A DNA stretch of 9,887 nt, taken from Candidatus Eiseniibacteriota bacterium (GTDB taxonomy: Bacteria > Arandabacterota > Arandabacteria > JAGLYR01). This document shows positions 7,545 through 9,887 of this stretch, piece by piece (position 1 is the first letter of the stretch; each line of letters starts with the position of its first letter). The stretch is from the NCBI GenBank assembly GCA_023132135.1, contig JAGLYR010000142.1:1-9887 (forward strand). The letters are read 5' to 3'. The translations under genes and the position numbers were made by a program. The notes under the pieces were generated by a model that was given only the letters and a program-made list of their open reading frames with translations, made no database searches and was not told where the DNA came from.

Positions 7545-7637
7545 ATGTGTCTGGACTGCGTTGCGGTGCCGATTTCGATCCTCAGCGGGGCCAGAGGCCC
7601 CGCCTCCGGTCGAAATCGACCCCGCGCCTTGGACTAG
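7545..7637 (+). CDS. Possible 30-residue leader peptide ORF (hypothetical)
   Basis: An ATG at 7545, 6 bases after AGGAG (7534-7538), opens a 30-codon frame ending at TAG 7635-7637, 24 bases before the ferredoxin start. The peptide begins MCLDC, then has a short hydrophobic stretch (VAVPISIL) and a Gly/Arg/Pro-rich end. I do not recognise it. Codons 9-25 coincide with the long nested hairpin at 7570-7618, so the codon content may be dictated by RNA structure rather than by protein function. Its position between two operon blocks and ahead of a Cys-rich ferredoxin (18 Cys) would fit a leader peptide coupling translation to downstream expression. That is inference. It may equally be a chance ORF. 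Confidence 0.3.
   Translation: MCLDCVAVPISILSGARGPASGRNRPRALD
7570..7618. promoter_or_regulatory. Long nested hairpin in the spacer before the ferredoxin-oxidoreductase genes
   Basis: The outer arms CGATTTCGA (7570-7578) and TCGAAATCG (7610-7618) are perfect complements, extended by a G-U and a C-G pair at 7579-7580/7608-7609. Inside a 4+4 internal loop sits a second perfect stem, GCGGGGCC (7585-7592) with GGCCCCGC (7596-7603), closed by the loop AGA. No T-run follows on either strand, so it is not a canonical Rho-independent terminator. It may act as an mRNA processing, stability or attenuation element for the downstream pair, or as a dyad protein site. Confidence 0.75.
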
Positions 7638-7661
7638 GGACTACGCACTCAGGAGGGAACC

Positions 7662-8078
7662 ATGCGACTTGAGGTGGTCGACGCGGAACGGTGCGTGGGC
7701 TGTCAGTGCTGTATGTTCGCCTGCACCCGGCGCGTGGGGGCGGGGGGGCTGGCAGGGGCCTGCATCGGAGTCAGGTCCGCGGGTGGGATGAGCCGCGGGT
7801 TCAAGGTGGTGGTCTGCCGGGCCTGCGACGACCCTCCCTGTGCGCGGGCCTGTCCGACCGGCGCGCTGCAGCCCCGCAAGGGTGGCGGGGTCCGCCTGGA
7901 TGCCGCCAGGTGCATTGGGTGCGAAGCATGCCGGGACGCCTGCATCATGGGGGCTGTGTACTGGAATGACGAGACGGGGAAACCCGCCATCTGCACACAT
8001 TGCGGGTTCTGCGTTTCCTACTGCCCCTACGGGGTTCTTGGTGTTGAGAAGGAGGTGACGGCCGGTGCTCAAGGATGA
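7662..8078 (+). CDS. Four-cluster [4Fe-4S] ferredoxin-like electron-transfer subunit
   Basis: This 138-residue protein resembles the polyferredoxin subunits that take electrons from aldehyde oxidoreductases (AorA, YdhY). Four Cys motifs are present: C11-x2-C14-x2-C17-x3-C21; C52-x2-C55-x4-C60-x3-C64-P; C84-x2-C87-x2-C90-x3-C94; and C111-x2-C114-x2-C117-x3-C121-P. That is enough for four [4Fe-4S] clusters in the paired arrangement of the DMSO-reductase beta-subunit type. C16 and C34 are extra. No signal peptide, Tat motif or membrane segment is seen, so it should be cytoplasmic. AGGAGG at 7651-7656 lies 5 bases before the ATG. Its last 14 bases overlap the oxidoreductase gene, and its 3' codons contain that gene's ribosome site, so the two are very probably co-translated partners. 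The final electron acceptor is unknown. Confidence 0.9.
   Translation: MRLEVVDAERCVGCQCCMFACTRRVGAGGLAGACIGVRSAGGMSRGFKVVVCRACDDPPCARACPTGALQPRKGGGVRLDAARCIGCEACRDACIMGAVYWNDETGKPAICTHCGFCVSYCPYGVLGVEKEVTAGAQG
8049..8058 (+). promoter_or_regulatory. Perfect ten-base Shine-Dalgarno deciding the oxidoreductase GTG start
   Basis: AAGGAGGTGA is fully complementary to the usual 16S rRNA 3' tail and lies 6 bases before the GTG at 8065. It sits inside the ferredoxin gene. The match supports a GTG start although the genes then overlap by 14 bases. Confidence 0.85.
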
Positions 8079-9858
8079 TCTGCTGAGACGGATTCTCTAC
8101 ATAGATCTCACACGCAAGGAATCGTGGGTGAAAGACCGGTCGGACCTTTTCGAGAAGTATATCGGGGGCGCGGGTGTGGCCATCCAGCTGCTTCACGAAG
8201 AGTGCCCGGAAGGATGTGATGCTCTCGGCCCGGAGAGCCCCATCATCCTGGCTGTTGGTCCTTCCACGAGTCTCTTCCCCCTGGCGTCCAAGACGGTGGC
8301 CATGTTCAAGTCGCCCCACACAGGGAACCTGGGCGAAAGCCACTGCGGCGGGCGAAGTGCTGTGGCAATCCGAATGGCCGGCTACGGGGCGATAGTGGTC
8401 AAGGGCCAGAGTGAAACGCCGCTGTATCTGGCGATTCACGGGGACGAAGTTCGTTTCCGGGATGCCTCCTCCCTGTGGGGGATGGAAAGCGCTTTTACCG
8501 TGGCGAGGGTTATCAGGGAAAGGGAACCGGGTTCAGGGCTCCGGACTATCCTCAGGATCGGGAAGGGTGGCGAAAACCTGGTGTCCTATGCCTGTGTAAC
8601 CACAGAGACCTACCGGCACTTCGGTCGGCTTGGGCTTGGTGCGGTCTTCGGGAGCAAGAAACTCAAGGCCATCACCGTGTCGGGTCGCCGTTCCATACCG
8701 GTTAATGACAAGAAGCACTACCGGGAAGTGTACGACGGGATCTTTCACACAGCAGTCGAGTCCGAGGCCATGAAAAAATATCATGAGCTGGGGACTCCCC
8801 AGAATATTCTCCCGCTGAATCGCCTGGGAGGGCTCCCGACTCGGAACCTCCAGAATGCGACCTTCGAGGGCGCGGAAGAGATCTCCGGGGAGGCGATGGC
8901 GGAGAAGTATCTCGGCCGGCGGATTGCCTGCGCTCACTGCCCCGTGGCCTGTATTCATATCGCCGCCCTGAAGGAGCCCTACGAGGACGATCCGTACTTC
9001 CACAAGACGACGCTGGTCTCCTATGACTTTGAGCTGCTCTATGCCCTGGGTTCCATGCTGGGAGCGTCCGATGCCAGCGCGGTTCTGAAGCTCCTGGACG
9101 CTGTGGAGAAGGTGGCACTGGATGCTATGAGCACAGGTGTGGTCCTGGCCTGGGCCACGGAAGCACTGGAGCGGGGGCTCATCTCTGAGAAAGAGACCCT
9201 TGCTTCCCTCCGCTGGGGAGATTGCGATGCCTACAGGACGGCGGTCGCCCACATCGCGGAGCAGCCAAACGATTTCTACAAGGCACTGGCCCGCGGTGTT
9301 GACCATGCGGCATCCGTCTATGGCGGAGAGGAATTCGCTCTGGCCTTCGGGGGGAACGAGATGCCGGGTTATCATACGGGACCGGCAGCCCACACGGGGT
9401 TCCTGGTTGGCGCGCGCCACAGTCATCTGGACAATGCGGGCTACAGCGTGGACCAGAAGACAATCGGGGGCGACCCGGTTGCTCCCGAGCAACTGGCCGA
9501 GAGCCTGGTAACAGAAGAAACCTGGCGCCAGGTTCTCTCCAGCCTTGCAGTCTGCTTCTTCGCACGGGGGGTCTACACGCCGGAGATCGTGTCCGAAGTC
9601 CTCAGCGTATCGGGGATGAACTTCACGCATGAGGAAATGGTGCGGGTTGGTGAGGAGATTCTCGCGGAGAAGTACAGATTCAAACTGCGTGAGGGTTTCT
9701 CGTTCCCGGGTCTGCGAATCCCGCAGCGAATTCTCGAAACCCCTTCACCGATGGGTCAGCTGGATGAGTCATACATCCGCAAGGCCGTGGCCTGCGTTCA
9801 GGAGAGAATCACGAGGAGATTGGAGAAAGTCGACACGAGGATCGGAAGCAGTCCCTAG
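8065..9858 (+). CDS. Aldehyde:ferredoxin oxidoreductase family protein (tungsten/molybdenum bis-pterin enzyme)
   Basis: This 597-residue protein belongs to the AOR family, which oxidises aldehydes to carboxylic acids with a tungsten or molybdenum bis-pterin cofactor and passes electrons through a [4Fe-4S] cluster to ferredoxin. Length is close to the about 605 residues of the Pyrococcus furiosus enzyme. The N-terminal domain shows YIGGAG, GNLGESHCGG and MAGYGAIVVKG, then GRLGLGAVFGSKKLKAI, the family's pterin-binding motif (about 187-203). The cluster ligands are C289-x2-C292-x3-C296 with P293, and C497; the P. furiosus ligands are at 288, 291, 295 and 494. E323 (YDFELLYALG) and H452/H454 (GARHSHLDNAG) fall where active-site Glu and His occur in the family. 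Translation starts at GTG, supported by a perfect Shine-Dalgarno. The ferredoxin gene immediately upstream is the probable redox partner. The aldehyde substrate and the metal cannot be told from sequence. Confidence 0.92.
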   Translation: MLKDDLLRRILYIDLTRKESWVKDRSDLFEKYIGGAGVAIQLLHEECPEGCDALGPESPIILAVGPSTSLFPLASKTVAMFKSPHTGNLGESHCGGRSAVAIRMAGYGAIVVKGQSETPLYLAIHGDEVRFRDASSLWGMESAFTVARVIREREPGSGLRTILRIGKGGENLVSYACVTTETYRHFGRLGLGAVFGSKKLKAITVSGRRSIPVNDKKHYREVYDGIFHTAVESEAMKKYHELGTPQNILPLNRLGGLPTRNLQNATFEGAEEISGEAMAEKYLGRRIACAHCPVACIHIAALKEPYEDDPYFHKTTLVSYDFELLYALGSMLGASDASAVLKLLDAVEKVALDAMSTGVVLAWATEALERGLISEKETLASLRWGDCDAYRTAVAHIAEQPNDFYKALARGVDHAASVYGGEEFALAFGGNEMPGYHTGPAAHTGFLVGARHSHLDNAGYSVDQKTIGGDPVAPEQLAESLVTEETWRQVLSSLAVCFFARGVYTPEIVSEVLSVSGMNFTHEEMVRVGEEILAEKYRFKLREGFSFPGLRIPQRILETPSPMGQLDESYIRKAVACVQERITRRLEKVDTRIGSSP

Positions 9859-9887
9859 TACGTAGTCCCTAGCCTGGACTATGCACG
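9850..9887. repeat. Short repeats after the oxidoreductase stop codon
   Basis: AGTCCCTAG occurs twice (9850-9858, covering the TAG stop, and 9864-9872). Its exact reverse complement CTAGGGACT lies at 7634-7642, just before the ferredoxin gene. GGACTATGCAC (9876-9886) matches GGACTACGCAC (7638-7648) at 10 of 11 bases. The window ends inside this motif, so its full extent is not visible. Confidence 0.45.

Noticed and set aside
7552-7564. Possible sigma54 promoter (TGGAC...TTGC) in the spacer
   Set aside because: The distance between the TGG and TTGC elements is two bases too short for a sigma54 site.
7585-7620. Reading the spacer hairpin as a Rho-independent terminator of the glucan operon
   Set aside because: The bases after the stem are C-rich and no T-run exists on either strand, so the defining feature is missing.
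9519-9534. 16-bp perfect palindrome AACCTGGCGCCAGGTT inside the oxidoreductase gene
   Set aside because: It encodes ordinary residues (TWRQV) and a palindrome of this size has roughly a 15% chance in a window this long, so no function is claimed.

Overview
The window is a gene-dense, high-G+C stretch of bacterial DNA with five protein genes, all on the + strand. They fall into two functional blocks. The organism is probably a Gram-negative-type bacterium. The first gene encodes a lipoprotein with a clear lipobox, the second has a classical signal peptide, and the Shine-Dalgarno sites are strong, one of them a ten-base perfect complement of the 16S rRNA tail. A tungsten/molybdenum-type aldehyde oxidoreductase with a polyferredoxin suggests an anaerobic or facultative life. 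I cannot name a phylum; an uncultured, metagenome-derived lineage would fit.

Block 1 (13-7521) concerns alpha-glucan use. A possible sigma70-like promoter (13-41) precedes a sugar-binding lipoprotein of the ABC type (84-1334). Twenty bases later comes a large secreted GH57 amylopullulanase-like enzyme (1355-5098) with two nearly identical N-terminal CBM48-like starch-binding modules and a glucodextranase-type C-terminal module. Eight bases after that comes a signal-less glycogen-debranching-type amylo-1,6-glucosidase (5107-7521). The inferred route is that the GH57 enzyme cuts starch or glycogen outside the cytoplasm, the lipoprotein captures the oligosaccharides, and the third enzyme trims 1,6 branches inside the cell. 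No permease or ATPase gene is in the window.

A 140-base spacer (7522-7661) separates the blocks. It is unusually structured: a Shine-Dalgarno-like AGGAG in a hairpin loop, a possible 30-codon leader ORF, and a long nested hairpin (7570-7618).

Block 2 (7662-9858) is a redox pair. A ferredoxin-like protein with four [4Fe-4S] motifs (7662-8078) overlaps by 14 bases an aldehyde:ferredoxin oxidoreductase family protein (8065-9858), a pairing known from AorA/AorB and E. coli YdhY/YdhV. The last 29 bases hold short repeats that echo sequences in the 7502-7650 region.

I found no tRNA, rRNA, CRISPR array, insertion sequence or canonical Rho-independent terminator. The strongest unexplained signals are the structured spacer, a perfect 16-bp inverted repeat inside the debranching enzyme gene (5822-5858), and the recent in-frame duplication of the starch-binding module.
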